Of a stretch of DNA of 64,000 nt, positions 25,449 through 33,587 are shown one piece after another. A model generated the notes under the pieces. It saw only the letters and a list, made by a program, of their open reading frames with translations, was not told the DNA's origin and did no database searches. How positions within the stretch are numbered: the stretch's first letter is position 1; every line of letters starts with the position of its first letter. Source of the stretch: Arthrobacter sp. 9V (lineage in GTDB: Bacteria > Actinomycetota > Actinomycetes > Actinomycetales > Micrococcaceae); assembly GCF_902506065.1 (NCBI RefSeq), contig NZ_LR732912.1, forward strand, positions 2,785,016 through 2,849,015, given 5' to 3'. A program made the translations under genes and the position numbers.

Positions 25449-26720
25449 ATGAGTCCATCACGCAGTGCTCAAAGGAACGTCCGCGACGTCGTCTTCGTCG
25501 ATGGTGTGCGAACACCCTTCGGCAAAGCCGGTGAGAAAGGCATCTATGCCGGCACCCGCGCAGATGACCTGGTGGTCAAGTGCATCCGCGAACTGATGCG
25601 GCGGAACCCCTCACTGCCGGCGGACCGGATTGACGAAGTTGCCATCGCTGCCACCACCCAGACCGGAGACCAGGGCCTCACCATCGGCCGCACAGCGGCG
25701 CTGTTGGCCGGACTCCCCCGCACCGTACCCGGCTTCGCTATCGACCGCATGTGCGCAGGTGCCATGACGGCAGTAACCACGACGGCGAGCGGAATCGGCT
25801 TCGGTGCCTATGACGTGGTCATTGCAGGCGGTGTGGAGCACATGGGCAACCACCCCATGGGTGCCGGCGCCGATCCCAATCCCCGGTTCATGTCCGAGCG
25901 CCTTGTGGACCCTGCCGCGTTGAACATGGGCAACACTGCGGAGAACCTGCATGATCGCTTCCCGGCCATTACCAAGGACCGAACGGACGCCTACGCCGCG
26001 GCGTCACAGGCAAAGCTCGCCGCTGCGTACACCAAAGAACAAATCCAGCAGGACCTCGTGCCAGTAGCCACCATGAAGCCCGGCCAGGGCTGGGCCCTGC
26101 ACACCACGGACGAACCGCCACGGCCCGGTACAACTGTTGCTGACCTTGCTGAATTACGGACGCCCTTCCGCGCCCATGGTCGGGTGACCGCGGGCAATGC
26201 TGCAGGTTTGAACGACGGCGCCACCGCCGCTGTCCTTGCTTCCGCCGAAGCCGCTGAGGAGCTCGGGCTCCCGGTCAAGATGCGCCTGGTCTCCTACGCC
26301 TTCGCCGGCGTGGAACCCGAGGTCATGGGCATCGGTCCGGTACCCGCTACCGAAAAGGCGCTAAAGAACGCAGGGCTCGGCATTGAAGACATTGGCCTCT
26401 TCGAAATCAACGAGGCCTTCGCCGTCCAGGTCCTCAGTTTCCTTGACCACTTCGGAATTGTCGATGACGACTCCAGGGTCAACCGCTATGGCGGGGCAAT
26501 CGCCGTCGGACATCCGCTTGCTTCCTCGGGCGTCCGCTTGATGAACCAGCTCGCACGTCAGTTCGAGGAAGATCACTCGGTTCGCTATGGCATCACCACC
26601 ATGTGCATCGGCTTGGGCATGGGTGCCACGGTGATCTGGGAAAACCCACACCACGCCGACTACCAATCTTTCACCGCCGACCAGGCCACCACGGCCGCCA
26701 CCGAAGGAGCCGCCGCATGA
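25449..26720 (+). CDS. fadA: Acetyl-CoA C-acyltransferase (3-ketoacyl-CoA thiolase)
   Basis: This 423-residue thiolase carries out the last step of fatty-acid beta-oxidation. The nucleophilic Cys is in DRMCAGAMTAV, the NEAFA motif is at EINEAFAVQVL, the His of the active site is in GGAIAVGHPLASSGVR and the second Cys in TTMCIGLGMGA. GAGGAG stands before the ATG. The stop overlaps the fadB start as ATGA, so the alpha and beta subunits of the beta-oxidation complex are made together. The order fadA then fadB is usual in actinobacteria. Confidence 0.95.
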   Translation: MSPSRSAQRNVRDVVFVDGVRTPFGKAGEKGIYAGTRADDLVVKCIRELMRRNPSLPADRIDEVAIAATTQTGDQGLTIGRTAALLAGLPRTVPGFAIDRMCAGAMTAVTTTASGIGFGAYDVVIAGGVEHMGNHPMGAGADPNPRFMSERLVDPAALNMGNTAENLHDRFPAITKDRTDAYAAASQAKLAAAYTKEQIQQDLVPVATMKPGQGWALHTTDEPPRPGTTVADLAELRTPFRAHGRVTAGNAAGLNDGATAAVLASAEAAEELGLPVKMRLVSYAFAGVEPEVMGIGPVPATEKALKNAGLGIEDIGLFEINEAFAVQVLSFLDHFGIVDDDSRVNRYGGAIAVGHPLASSGVRLMNQLARQFEEDHSVRYGITTMCIGLGMGATVIWENPHHADYQSFTADQATTAATEGAAA

Positions 26721-28861
26721 GCGCCGCCGAATTCCAGAAGCTCGCCGCCCTTTTCCCCGATGAAGTAGTGACCCACTCCTATGTTCAGGACGTCCAGCTG
26801 CCCGGCGGCGCCGGGACCTTCGCATTGATTACCCTGGACAACGGCCTGGACCACTCCAAGCCCACAACGCTTGGCCCCAACACTCTGGTGGAACTCGGCG
26901 ACGTCCTGGAAAAGCTCAAGGAACGGGCCGCACGCGGAGAAATTGCAGGCGTCGGCGTTACGGGTAAGCCGTACTTCCTGGTGGCCGGCGCCGACCTGTC
27001 AGCCGTCAAGACTCTCAAAGAACGCGAGCATGGACTCTGGATGGCGCAGCTCGGCCACGCCGTCTACAGCACTCTTGCAAACCTGGGCGTTCCGAGCTTT
27101 GCCTTCATTAACGGCCTTGCCTTGGGTGGAGGGCTGGAGATCGCCCTTCAATCCACGTACCGGACCGTTTCCACGGGCGCCGGCGCCCTGGCGCTTCCTG
27201 AGGCGTTCATCGGCCTGGTACCGGGCTGGGGCGGCGTCTACATCCTGCCGCGCCTCATTGGACCCGAGAATGCCGTCAAGGTGATGATCGAGAATCCCCT
27301 CAGCAACAACCGGACCCTCACCGGGCCGCAGGCGTTTGAACTCGGAGTGGCCGATGCCATGTTCGAACCCGCCGACTTTGTGGAACAGTCCCTCGCCTGG
27401 GCTGCCAGGGTTATCTCCGGTGAAGTAACACCCGAGCGGAATAACTCAGTTGATGCGGCCGATGAAGCTGTAGCCTGCCGTTGGGCAGCCGCTGTATCTG
27501 CAGGCAGGGCTTTCGTTGAGTCCAAGACTTCCAATGCCTCCCCCGCACCGGGCAAGGTTCTGGACGTCATGGAAGCAAACCGCACCATGACCCAGGGCGA
27601 GTCGGCTGAGCTCGAGTGTGAGACTCTCGCAGGGCTCATGCAGACCGACGAGTTCCGCTCTACCGTGTACGCATTCCTGGACCTCGTCCAGAAGCGTTCC
27701 AAGCGTCCAGCCGGCGCACCTGACCGGAAACTTGCCCGGCCGGTCACCAAGATCGGCGTGGTGGGTGCAGGTCTCATGGCCAGCCAACTGGCATTGCTGT
27801 TCGCCCGGCAGTTGAAGGTTCCCGTGGTCATGACGGACATCGATCAAGCACGTGTGGACAAGGGCGTTGCTTACGTCCACGCCGAAGTGGACAAGATGCT
27901 GGCCAAGAAGCGGATCAAACCCGACGCCGCCAACAGGACCAAAGCACTAGTTACGGGTTCGGTTTCCAAAGAGGCCTTTGCAGACGCCGACTTCGTGATC
28001 GAAGCCGTTTTCGAAGAACTGCACATCAAGAAGCAGGTCTTCGCCGAGGTTGAAGCGATCGTTTCTCCCGAGTGCATCCTGGCCACCAACACCTCCTCGC
28101 TGTCCGTAACAGCCATGGCGGAAGATTTGGCCCACCCTGAACGGCTGGTGGGATTCCACTTCTTCAACCCAGTGGCTGTCATGCCCCTCCTGGAGATCGT
28201 GCGCGCGCCCAGGACGGACGACGCCGTCCTGGCCACCGCGTTCGAACTGGCCAAGGGGCTGAAAAAGACCGCCGTGCTGGTCAAGGATGCTGCGGCCTTC
28301 GTGGTCAACCGCATCCTGCTCCGACTCATGGGAGAAGTCATCGCAGCGTTCGACGAAGGAACCCCGGCCGAGGTTGCAGACACCGCCCTGCGTCCCATGG
28401 GCCTGCCGATGTCGCCCTTCACGTTGAGTGCCATGGTTGGACTACCGGTGGCCCAGCACGTTCAGGAGTCCCTGCACGCAGCGTTCGGCGAGAGGTTCCC
28501 TGTCTCGCAAAACCTGCAGAAACTCATCGACAACGGAGTGAAGAGCCTCTGGGCTCCGGGACCTGAGGGCACTCCGGTCATCCCGGCCGAAACGCTGGCC
28601 CTCTTGTCCTTCGGCAATACTCCCTCCACTGGCGAGGAAGTCCTCCGGCGTACGCAGGACGCCCTGGCCGAAGAGATCGGGCTGATGCTCGAAGAAGGCG
28701 TCGTAGCAGGACCTGAGGACATTGATCTCTGCGTCATCATGGGCGCAGGGTGGCCCATGTTCTTGGGCGGCATCACGCCGTATCTGGACAGGGTGGGCGC
28801 CTCCGAGCGGGTCAACGGCAAGCGGTTCCTCGCCCCGGGCGTCGCATCCGCCCCTGCCTAA
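26717..28861 (+). CDS. fadB: Fatty-acid oxidation multifunctional protein (enoyl-CoA hydratase / 3-hydroxyacyl-CoA dehydrogenase)
   Basis: This 714-residue protein starts at the ATG overlapping the fadA stop (MSAAEFQKLAALFPDEV). The N-terminal crotonase domain contains the acyl-CoA oxyanion region VAGADLSAVK and FINGLALGGGLEIAL. The dehydrogenase domain has the NAD-binding GVVGAGLMASQLALL and the catalytic region ATNTSSLSVTAMAEDLAHPERLVGFHFFNPV, followed by the 3HCDH C-terminal domains (FVVNRILLRLMGEVIAAFDEG). It performs hydration and NAD-dependent oxidation in beta-oxidation. It is the last gene of the operon and its stop codon TAA lies inside the first copy of the repeat array that follows. 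Confidence 0.95.
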   Translation: MSAAEFQKLAALFPDEVVTHSYVQDVQLPGGAGTFALITLDNGLDHSKPTTLGPNTLVELGDVLEKLKERAARGEIAGVGVTGKPYFLVAGADLSAVKTLKEREHGLWMAQLGHAVYSTLANLGVPSFAFINGLALGGGLEIALQSTYRTVSTGAGALALPEAFIGLVPGWGGVYILPRLIGPENAVKVMIENPLSNNRTLTGPQAFELGVADAMFEPADFVEQSLAWAARVISGEVTPERNNSVDAADEAVACRWAAAVSAGRAFVESKTSNASPAPGKVLDVMEANRTMTQGESAELECETLAGLMQTDEFRSTVYAFLDLVQKRSKRPAGAPDRKLARPVTKIGVVGAGLMASQLALLFARQLKVPVVMTDIDQARVDKGVAYVHAEVDKMLAKKRIKPDAANRTKALVTGSVSKEAFADADFVIEAVFEELHIKKQVFAEVEAIVSPECILATNTSSLSVTAMAEDLAHPERLVGFHFFNPVAVMPLLEIVRAPRTDDAVLATAFELAKGLKKTAVLVKDAAAFVVNRILLRLMGEVIAAFDEGTPAEVADTALRPMGLPMSPFTLSAMVGLPVAQHVQESLHAAFGERFPVSQNLQKLIDNGVKSLWAPGPEGTPVIPAETLALLSFGNTPSTGEEVLRRTQDALAEEIGLMLEEGVVAGPEDIDLCVIMGAGWPMFLGGITPYLDRVGASERVNGKRFLAPGVASAPA

Positions 28862-28990
28862 ACCGGAACGCTCTCGCACATCCCGCGGCCGAAACCTGAA
28901 CGCTCCTTCACATCCCGCGGCCTAAACCGGAACGCTCTTTCACCTTGGTGGGAGAGCGTTCCGGTTTAAGGGCTGTTATGTGAGAGAGGG
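28860..28990. repeat. 32-bp-period repeat array ending in a large hairpin, between convergent fadB and aldo/keto reductase genes
   Basis: Three copies of AAACCGGAACGCTCT with a trailing (T/C)nCACAT begin at 28860, 28892 and 28924, a 32-bp period. The first two copies are separated by a 10-base spacer CCCGCGGCC(G/T). The third is followed at 28953-28967 by an inverted copy AGAGCGTTCCGGTTT, forming a 15-bp perfect stem whose 14-base loop can pair further. A further inverted, degenerate portion (ATGTGAGAGAGG) lies at 28978-28989. The copies differ by one to three bases. The hairpin could act as a two-way terminator for the convergent genes. This accounts for the whole gap. Confidence 0.9.
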
Positions 28991-29974
28991 TTAGAAGAGG
29001 GCAACCTTCGGTGCCCGTGGGAAGATCTCATCAAGTTCCGCGCGGTCCTCCTGCGTTGGGACCCAGCACACAGCCGCGGCATTCTCGCGGATCTGCTCCG
29101 GACGGGTGGCACCGGCGATCACGCTGCTGACTCCCGGCTGCGCAGCCAGCCACGAGAAGGCCAGTTGAAGCTCGTTGATGTCCCGTTCCTTGGCAAATTG
29201 GCTGAAGCGGCCAAGCTGCTCCCAATCGGCGTCGTGCACCAGGTTGGTGCGGGTATGGCTCAAACGGGAGCCCTGGGGGGCCTTGCCCGCGGAGTACTTT
29301 CCGGTGAGCAGCCCGTTGGCCAGGGGGAAGTACGGCAGGACGCCCAAGGAGAAAGCTCCTGCGGCCGGGAGCACTTCAAGTTCAGCGCGGCGGTCCAGGA
29401 GGTTGTAATGGTTCTGCGTTGAAATGAATCTGGCTGCCCCTGATGGTGATTGTCGTGCGACATACTCGGCCTGGGCAATCTGCCAGCCGGCAAAGTTCGA
29501 ATGGCCGATGTACCGCACTTTGCCACTGGACACCAGGTCATCCAACGCCGCCAGCGTCTCTTCGATAGGTGTCAAAGGATCCGGTGTGTGGAACTGGTAA
29601 AGGTCAATCCATTCGGTGTCCAAGCGGCGGAGGGAAGCCTCCACGGCTTTGACGATGTATCTGCGCGAGCCCCGGGCGTCGAAGTCGTTTCCGTTGACGC
29701 CTCGCATGTCCATGCCGAACTTGGTGCCGATGACAACGTCATCCCGGCGGCCCTTCAGAGCCTTGCCCAACATGACTTCGCTCAGGCCCGGCTCGCGGCC
29801 GTAGACGTCCGCGACGTCGAAAAACGTCACCCCGGCATCAAGCGCGGCGTGGACAACAGCGTCCGTGCCTTCCTGGGATTCGGTGGGAGTATTGGCACGG
29901 CCCAGATTGTTGCAGCCCAGCCCAACAGCTGAGACGGTCAGTCCGGAGTGGCCAAGGCGTCGGTATTCAGTCAT
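28991..29974 (-). CDS. Aldo/keto reductase
   Basis: This 327-residue (alpha/beta)8 NADPH-dependent oxidoreductase shows the AKR signature: DAGVTFFDVADVYG with the catalytic Asp and Tyr, GTKFGMDM with the Lys, QFHTPDPLTP for the His, and LSxVIAGAT-like SSVIAGATRPEQIRENAA near the C-terminus for the cofactor phosphate. Substrate cannot be told; the protein is in the YajO/YghZ-like group of general reductases. It is convergent with fadB and stands apart from the next upstream gene by 67 bp. Confidence 0.92.
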   Translation of the reverse strand: MTEYRRLGHSGLTVSAVGLGCNNLGRANTPTESQEGTDAVVHAALDAGVTFFDVADVYGREPGLSEVMLGKALKGRRDDVVIGTKFGMDMRGVNGNDFDARGSRRYIVKAVEASLRRLDTEWIDLYQFHTPDPLTPIEETLAALDDLVSSGKVRYIGHSNFAGWQIAQAEYVARQSPSGAARFISTQNHYNLLDRRAELEVLPAAGAFSLGVLPYFPLANGLLTGKYSAGKAPQGSRLSHTRTNLVHDADWEQLGRFSQFAKERDINELQLAFSWLAAQPGVSSVIAGATRPEQIRENAAAVCWVPTQEDRAELDEIFPRAPKVALF

Positions 29975-30041
29975 GAATTCAGCCTATACGCGGCCCGGCA
30001 ATGATTGTCACCCAAGGCAACAATCTCCCTCGCCGATACAC

Positions 30042-30260
30042 CTAACCTGTGCCGTAAGAGATCCCCGACTCCTCCATGGCGTCTTCGAGCTGCGCTACCG
30101 CCACCGGACCCATGCCGTGGAGTTTGGAAAGCCCGGCCTCACCGAATTCGGCCAGCTGCTCCAGGGTCTCTATCCCTTCATGCGCCAGAGCCCGTCTTGC
30201 TGGAGCGGCGAGACCTTTGGGCAGGGGCGTATGTCCGGGCCAGTTGCTCTTGGACGCCAT
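30042..30260 (-). CDS. Small helix-hairpin-helix (RNA polymerase alpha-CTD-like) protein
   Basis: This 72-residue protein has a single helix-hairpin-helix core: APARRALAHEGIETLEQLAEF followed by GLSKLHGMGPVAVAQLEDAM. The LxGMGPxxxxxLxxAL segment resembles DNA- or RNA-binding hairpins and the RNA polymerase alpha C-terminal domain. It is a stand-alone domain and could bind DNA non-specifically. It is the last gene on this strand before the aldo/keto reductase and follows the unknown gene at 30293 by 32 bp, so it may belong to the dxs transcript. Function not known. Confidence 0.8.
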   Translation of the reverse strand: MASKSNWPGHTPLPKGLAAPARRALAHEGIETLEQLAEFGEAGLSKLHGMGPVAVAQLEDAMEESGISYGTG

Positions 30261-30292
30261 GGCGAATCCCTCCCGATGCGTTGGGTGCTTAC

Positions 30293-30853
30293 TTAGAGAG
30301 TAAAGCCCACACCCTGCTTGGGCGAGTGCTTCACGCGGAATGCCGTGGGGTCGCTGTGGGGAGCGGCTGCAACGGTGAGCTTGGTGAAGTCCAGATCCTC
30401 ACCACGGACACAGATCTTGATGGCGTTCACGGCCTTATTAACATCCGGGCAGAGGCAGAAGATGTTCAAATGGCCGTTGCCGATCTCCGAACGGTCCACA
30501 ACTCCCAGCCCACGCCATGCCAACTCGCCGGTAAGGGCCGCTTTGGCCTTCCGCTCAAGATGCCGGTCACGTTCGGTGCCGTCCTTGGATTTCAAGGCAA
30601 TCTGGGCGACCACCCAAAACTGTTCGGACTCCGGAATCTCTGCATAACCGTCTTCTTCGCACTGCGAAGCAAAAGCCGCCATGAGGCCATCCACGGAAGA
30701 TTCGTCCTCAACGCCTGCTTCGTCGGTCTTGCTTTGGTGGCCCACAACCCCGTGGTTGACCACGAACTGCTGGTCTTCGTCGTCGTACCAGGCCTCCCGG
30801 AAGTGAAGTACTCCGTCGTCATCGCGCTTGTACGCGCGGATAATGCCGCTCAT
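30293..30853 (-). CDS. Conserved hypothetical protein, coupled to DUF402 and dxs
   Basis: The ATG at 30853, with AGGAAAGGA upstream, starts an acidic 186-residue protein ([27 protein letters not shown]). I do not recognise the family. It has short beta-strand-like stretches with regularly spaced aromatic residues, a hinge of acidic residues (EAGVEDESSVDG) and a Cys-containing NGHLNIFCLCPDVNKAVNAIKICV segment that might form a compact alpha/beta domain. Its start overlaps the DUF402 stop by 4 bp, making a three-gene coupled set with dxs. The interleaved layout suggests a linked role, but none is known. Confidence 0.78.
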   Translation of the reverse strand: MSGIIRAYKRDDDGVLHFREAWYDDEDQQFVVNHGVVGHQSKTDEAGVEDESSVDGLMAAFASQCEEDGYAEIPESEQFWVVAQIALKSKDGTERDRHLERKAKAALTGELAWRGLGVVDRSEIGNGHLNIFCLCPDVNKAVNAIKICVRGEDLDFTKLTVAAAPHSDPTAFRVKHSPKQGVGFTL

Positions 30854-31419
30854 GCTCGTCCTTTCCTGAACCACTCGGCGCTGGTGCTGGTGGCTCCATT
30901 GACGTCGAAAGGCGCTTTCATGGTGTTCACTGCCTCAAAAAGGATTGCGCATTCTGTGCGCATGGCGTCCACCGTTTGTTGCGGATAGCCCATGGCCACC
31001 CGGTGATGCTCAAATTCGTCCTCATCGTCCACGAAAACCCCATGCTTGGTGGAACGGATAACATCCAGATCCATATCAATCATGTGGAATTCAGTGACGC
31101 CTGGCTTGATGGGATTCCAATCATGGCCGGTAGCCAAGTCGACGTAGATCCTGAAGTCGCCCGGATAGCTGTCGTCGTAGAAGGTGGCTACAAACTCACC
31201 TGTCCGCGGAACCAGCAACAGCGCATCCGACGCCGTGTAGAAAGCTGCGCCCGGGCGGGCGCAGAACTCCCCTGCTCCCTGAAATATCCACCAGCCGTGA
31301 ATGTCTTCACCAAGATAGCGGCCGGGAACCACCCAGTGGGCCTTGCCGTCCCATTTCCTGTTCCTCGACACCACGAGGTCACCGGGCTGCAATGAGCCCG
31401 GCGCGCGCTCTTCCGTCAC
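30850..31419 (-). CDS. DUF402 (FomD/Ntdp-like) phosphohydrolase-family protein
   Basis: This 189-residue protein has the DUF402 core: [43 protein letters not shown], the acidic metal-binding stretch [29 protein letters not shown]. Characterised members hydrolyse nucleoside di/triphosphates or activated phosphonates. It starts at a GTG overlapping the dxs stop by 4 bp and its own stop overlaps the next gene by 4 bp. A link with isoprenoid-precursor synthesis is implied by the coupling; the substrate is not known. Confidence 0.8.
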   Translation of the reverse strand: MTEERAPGSLQPGDLVVSRNRKWDGKAHWVVPGRYLGEDIHGWWIFQGAGEFCARPGAAFYTASDALLLVPRTGEFVATFYDDSYPGDFRIYVDLATGHDWNPIKPGVTEFHMIDMDLDVIRSTKHGVFVDDEDEFEHHRVAMGYPQQTVDAMRTECAILFEAVNTMKAPFDVNGATSTSAEWFRKGRA

Positions 31420-33389
31420 AGCGTTGGGAGGCTGCCGGTGGTCGGGTGTTCCTGGCCCGGGAGGGGCCTGGCAAACGGAACCTTTGTCCCCAAAACCTGG
31501 GCTACGACGTCGTGGGTTATCTTCTGGGCCGTAAGGCCGACCCGCTCCAGGACCTGGCTGCGGGAGCCGTGCACCAGGAACTCCACCGGCAGGCCTACTT
31601 CATTGAGCGCCGTGTCAACACCGGCTGCCCGCATTTCCTGCCGGATACGGGAACCAACGCCACCTGCCCGGACTCCGTCTTCTATGCAGATCACCAGGCG
31701 GTGACGGGCAGCAAGGGCAATGATGGACTTACGGACGGGCAGAACCCACCGGGGGTCCACAACTGTGGAACTGATGCCTTGCGAGCCGAGTCGGGCAGCG
31801 ACGTCGAGGGCGAGTTCGGACATGGCCCCGACGCTGACAATCAGGACATCGTTTTCAGTGGAGCCCTCAGGCCTGCGCGCGAGGATGTCCACGCCGTCGT
31901 GGAGCCGCTCAATTGCTTCAATTTCCGAACCTACGCTGCCCTTGGAGAATCGCACCACCGTGGGGGCATCATCAACCGCTACGGCCTCGCGCAGTTCTTC
32001 GCGGAGTCTGGTGGCGTCCCGGGGAGCGGCCAAATGAAGACCCGGCACGATCTGAACCATCGCCATGTCCCACATACCGTGGTGGCTGGGTCCATCCGGG
32101 CCTGTCACGCCTGCGCGGTCCAGGACGATGGTGACGCCGGCTTTGTGCAGCGCAACGTCCATCAACAGCTGGTCGAAAGCACGGTTCAGGAAGGTGGCGT
32201 AAACCGCCACCACAGGGTGAAGGCCACCGAAGGCCATTCCAGCCGCGGACGTCAGGGCATGCTGCTCCGCGATGCCGACGTCGATCACCCTTTCAGGGTG
32301 ACGCTCAGCGAACTTATGCAGTCCGACGGGGATGAGCATGGCACCGGTGATACCTACAATGTCCGGACGTTCATCGGCAATGTCAGCAATTTCTTCAGCG
32401 AACACCGAGGTCCATGACCTGGCACCGGGCATTTCAGTGGGCTCGCCTGTTTCGGGGTCAATGATTCCAACTGCATGGAACTGGTCCGCTTCATTGGCCA
32501 GAGCCGGTGCGTAACCGTGGCCCTTCTCCGTCATGGCATGGACAATCACCGGACCGCCGTAGGCCTTGGCGGTATTGAGTGCATGCTCCATGGCCTGGAG
32601 GTTGTGTCCGTCCACCGGGCCGATGTACTTCATGCCAAGGTCCTCGAACATACCCTGGGGAGCCCACCAGTCCTTGATGCCCTTCTTCATGGCATGCAGG
32701 CTCTTGTAGGTGAACTGACCGGCCGGACCGCCGTCCTGAAGTTTTTTCTTCCACCAGTCCAACATGCGCTCATAAGCCGGGGTGGTGCGCAGGGAATCAA
32801 TAGTGGGACGCAAAGAGGCCAGGTAGTCGGCAAATCCGCCAACAGTCGGGGCATAGGAACGCCCGTTGTCATTGACAACGATCACCACTCGACGCCGTTT
32901 GTCGGCGGCGATGTTGTTGATCGCCTCCCACGCCATGCCGCCGGTCAACGCGCCATCGCCCACAACCGCGACGACGAAACGGTCGCCTTCACCGGTCAGC
33001 TGCCGTGCACGCGAGATGCCATCAGCCCAGGACAGCGATGAGGAGGCATGGGAACTCTCCACGATGTCGTGCTCAGACTCCGCCCGGTCCGGATAGCCGG
33101 AGAGACCGCCCTGCTGGCGGAGCGTAGTGAAGTCCTGGCGTCCGGTCAGGAGCTTATGTACATAAGACTGATGACCGGTATCGAAAATGACGCTGTCGCG
33201 CGGAGACTCAAAGTTCCGGTGGACAGCGAGAGTGAGTTCCACGACGCCCAGATTAGGGCCCAGGTGTCCACCCGTTGCAGCTACGTTGGTGATCAGGAAT
33301 GCCCTGATTTCGGCGGCCAGTTGTTCCAGCTCGGTGCCGGACAATGTGGCCAGGTCCCGTGGATCCTTGACGGTTTCCAAAAGTCCCAA
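31416..33389 (-). CDS. dxs: 1-deoxy-D-xylulose-5-phosphate synthase
   Basis: This 657-residue thiamine-diphosphate enzyme makes DXP from pyruvate and glyceraldehyde 3-phosphate, the entry of the MEP isoprenoid pathway. The N-terminal domain contains [16 protein letters not shown], the TPP motif [18 protein letters not shown], and the central domain has [18 protein letters not shown] with the conserved Glu-His. The C-terminal transketolase domain closes with [16 protein letters not shown]. It heads a coupled operon with the DUF402 and unknown genes. A hairpin between it and aconitase separates it from the next upstream gene. Confidence 0.96.
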   Translation of the reverse strand: MGLLETVKDPRDLATLSGTELEQLAAEIRAFLITNVAATGGHLGPNLGVVELTLAVHRNFESPRDSVIFDTGHQSYVHKLLTGRQDFTTLRQQGGLSGYPDRAESEHDIVESSHASSSLSWADGISRARQLTGEGDRFVVAVVGDGALTGGMAWEAINNIAADKRRRVVIVVNDNGRSYAPTVGGFADYLASLRPTIDSLRTTPAYERMLDWWKKKLQDGGPAGQFTYKSLHAMKKGIKDWWAPQGMFEDLGMKYIGPVDGHNLQAMEHALNTAKAYGGPVIVHAMTEKGHGYAPALANEADQFHAVGIIDPETGEPTEMPGARSWTSVFAEEIADIADERPDIVGITGAMLIPVGLHKFAERHPERVIDVGIAEQHALTSAAGMAFGGLHPVVAVYATFLNRAFDQLLMDVALHKAGVTIVLDRAGVTGPDGPSHHGMWDMAMVQIVPGLHLAAPRDATRLREELREAVAVDDAPTVVRFSKGSVGSEIEAIERLHDGVDILARRPEGSTENDVLIVSVGAMSELALDVAARLGSQGISSTVVDPRWVLPVRKSIIALAARHRLVICIEDGVRAGGVGSRIRQEMRAAGVDTALNEVGLPVEFLVHGSRSQVLERVGLTAQKITHDVVAQVLGTKVPFARPLPGQEHPTTGSLPTL

Positions 33390-33517
33390 CGGCCCTCCTT
33401 AGGGTGAATGACGTGCTTGTTAACTCTAGCGCGTGCCCGGGCCGGCGCGTTGCGCCCGTGGGCCCGAGCCCCGGATTGTTCTTCAGGCCCATTGCCTGGC
33501 TGGCCCCGGGACGCCAA

Positions 33518-33551
33518 CAGCCCCGGCTGGTCAGGCGACCAATCGGGGCTG
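33518..33551 (-). terminator. Hairpin between acnA and dxs
   Basis: An 8-bp outer stem CAGCCCCG/CGGGGCTG and a 5-bp inner stem TGGTC/GACCA separated by a short internal loop lie 37 bp after the acnA stop (minus strand). It probably ends the aconitase message; dxs begins about 130 bp further down, and the rest of 33390-33587 has no other obvious feature. Confidence 0.75.
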
Positions 33552-33587
33552 TCCGGCTACTGATTCAGCTGGGAACCAGCCGTTTCG

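Noticed and set aside
28860..28967. CRISPR-like array: three repeats with regular spacing
   Set aside because: Only three degenerate copies, 10-base nearly identical spacers and an inverted final unit; no cas genes in the window.
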